Shown here: positions 15,854 to 16,424 of the stretch, piece by piece | Layout: each line of letters starts with the position of its first letter | Numbering within the stretch: the stretch's first letter is position 1 | Assembly: GCA_003162115.1 (NCBI GenBank) | Contig: PMMV01000009.1 | Coordinates: 42,297 to 58,720, forward strand | DNA from: Methanobacterium sp. | GTDB lineage: Archaea; Methanobacteriota; Methanobacteria; Methanobacteriales; Methanobacteriaceae | Reading direction: 5' to 3' | Length of the DNA stretch: 16,424 nucleotides | The notes under the pieces: generated by a model | Seen by the model: only the letters and a program-made list of their open reading frames with translations | Databases searched by the model: none | Told to the model about the DNA's origin: nothing | Position numbers and translations under genes: made by a program

Positions 15854-16424
15854 ATGGACTGGGTTGTAAAGGTTGGTGGAAGTTTATTTCCTGAAAAAGC
15901 GATTGAATTATGTGAAGCAATCACAGCTTTAAATAATTCTTCTAGATCTACTAAAAAGATAGTTTTTATTTGTGGTGGTGGTATATTTGCAAATAAAATT
16001 AGGAATTATGACCGGGATATGCATTTTTCGAATACAGCTAACCATTATTCGGCTAATATGTGTATGGATATAATTGGAACGCTCCTTGCAGATAAAGTTG
16101 AAGGACTTGAAGCCACAAAATCAATAGATGGGGTTAATTCAATTTTGGATAATGGGAAACTACCTGTTCTAATTCCATCTAACATCATTGAAAGTTTTGA
16201 CCCCTTTGAACATAGTTGGAGGGTTAGTTCAGATTCTATAGCAATGTATATATCGGATCTTCTGAAGGCCAAACTATTAATAGCAACAGATGTAGATGGA
16301 ATATATACTCAGCAGCCATCTCAGGATGGGGCGGAATTCATCAAACATATTGATGCAAAAAAACTACTAAATTTTGGTGAAACATCGGTTGATGAATTTT
16401 TACCCGAGCTTTTAATCAAATATA
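15854..16424 (+). CDS. mfnE: MfnE-like amino-acid-kinase-fold protein (partial, runs off the right edge)
   Basis: The first 190 residues of an amino acid kinase superfamily member. VVKVGGSLF (3-11), VFICGGGIFANKIR (about 37-50) and ATDVDGIYT (about 145-153) are the phosphate- and substrate-binding motifs of the fold. MCMDIIGTLLADKVEGL matches the methanogen group to which MfnE belongs: the kinase that converts aminomethyl-furanmethanol phosphate to its diphosphate form in methanofuran synthesis. ATG at 15854 has AAGGGT 6 bases upstream and gives the usual short N terminus. An ATG at 15830 is in frame but adds eight unneeded residues and lacks a ribosome site. No stop is reached by 16424. Confidence 0.85.
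   Translation, partial: MDWVVKVGGSLFPEKAIELCEAITALNNSSRSTKKIVFICGGGIFANKIRNYDRDMHFSNTANHYSANMCMDIIGTLLADKVEGLEATKSIDGVNSILDNGKLPVLIPSNIIESFDPFEHSWRVSSDSIAMYISDLLKAKLLIATDVDGIYTQQPSQDGAEFIKHIDAKKLLNFGETSVDEFLPELLIKY

Noticed and set aside
1..16424. Search for tRNA/rRNA genes, CRISPR arrays, insertion sequences and defence systems
   Set aside because: No GC-rich cloverleaf-like segment, no regularly spaced repeat, and no transposase or integrase was seen.

Overview
This is an AT-rich archaeal chromosomal window, most likely from a hydrogenotrophic methanogen of the order Methanobacteriales (Methanobacterium-like). The evidence is the gene content: a YcaO protein of the methyl-coenzyme M reductase (McrA) thioamidation type, a CofA-like lactaldehyde dehydrogenase (coenzyme F420 route), an MfnE-like kinase (methanofuran route), archaeal Thg1 and Pth2, and a pilin with an archaeal class III signal peptide. 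Ribosome binding sites resemble AGGAGGTGAT, and TATA-like boxes and oligo-T stretches flank genes in archaeal style. I saw no phage genes, insertion sequence, CRISPR array, tRNA or rRNA.

Layout. At 1-114 is the end of an unidentified + strand gene. At 346-1441 a two-gene minus-strand operon encodes a UPF0145/YbjQ protein and an uncharacterised TIM-barrel-like protein. serA (1774-3351, +) makes the first committed step to serine. From 5832 down to 3406, on the minus strand, lie a PRC-barrel protein, L-aspartate dehydrogenase (nadX), tRNA-His guanylyltransferase (thg1) and a JAMM-motif protein. A small six-cysteine protein (6074-6259, -) is divergent from a tRNA-binding-domain protein (6489-7202, +). 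This is followed by an RNase J-like metallo-beta-lactamase gene (7276-8762, +) that is broken by a one-base frameshift near 8423.

On the minus strand from 13116 down to 8779 lie a HIT-family protein, an M24 aminopeptidase/prolidase, a TadC/GspF-like membrane protein with a small class III pilin, and the CofA-like aldehyde dehydrogenase. The right part is on the + strand: an M50 membrane protease (13403-14017), YcaO (14164-15357), Pth2 (15481-15822) and the start of mfnE (15854 to the window edge).

Two themes stand out. One is cofactor and amino-acid biosynthesis: serine, NAD, F420, methanofuran and McrA maturation. The other is RNA metabolism: Thg1, tRNA-binding protein, RNase J-like nuclease and Pth2. 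Most of this is ordinary housekeeping. The points worth a second look are the frameshifted nuclease-like gene, a perfect AGGAGG inside a hairpin loop of the PRC-nadX leader, the small Cys-rich protein, the pilin/TadC pair with no motor ATPase beside it, and the unexplained UPF0145/TIM-barrel operon.
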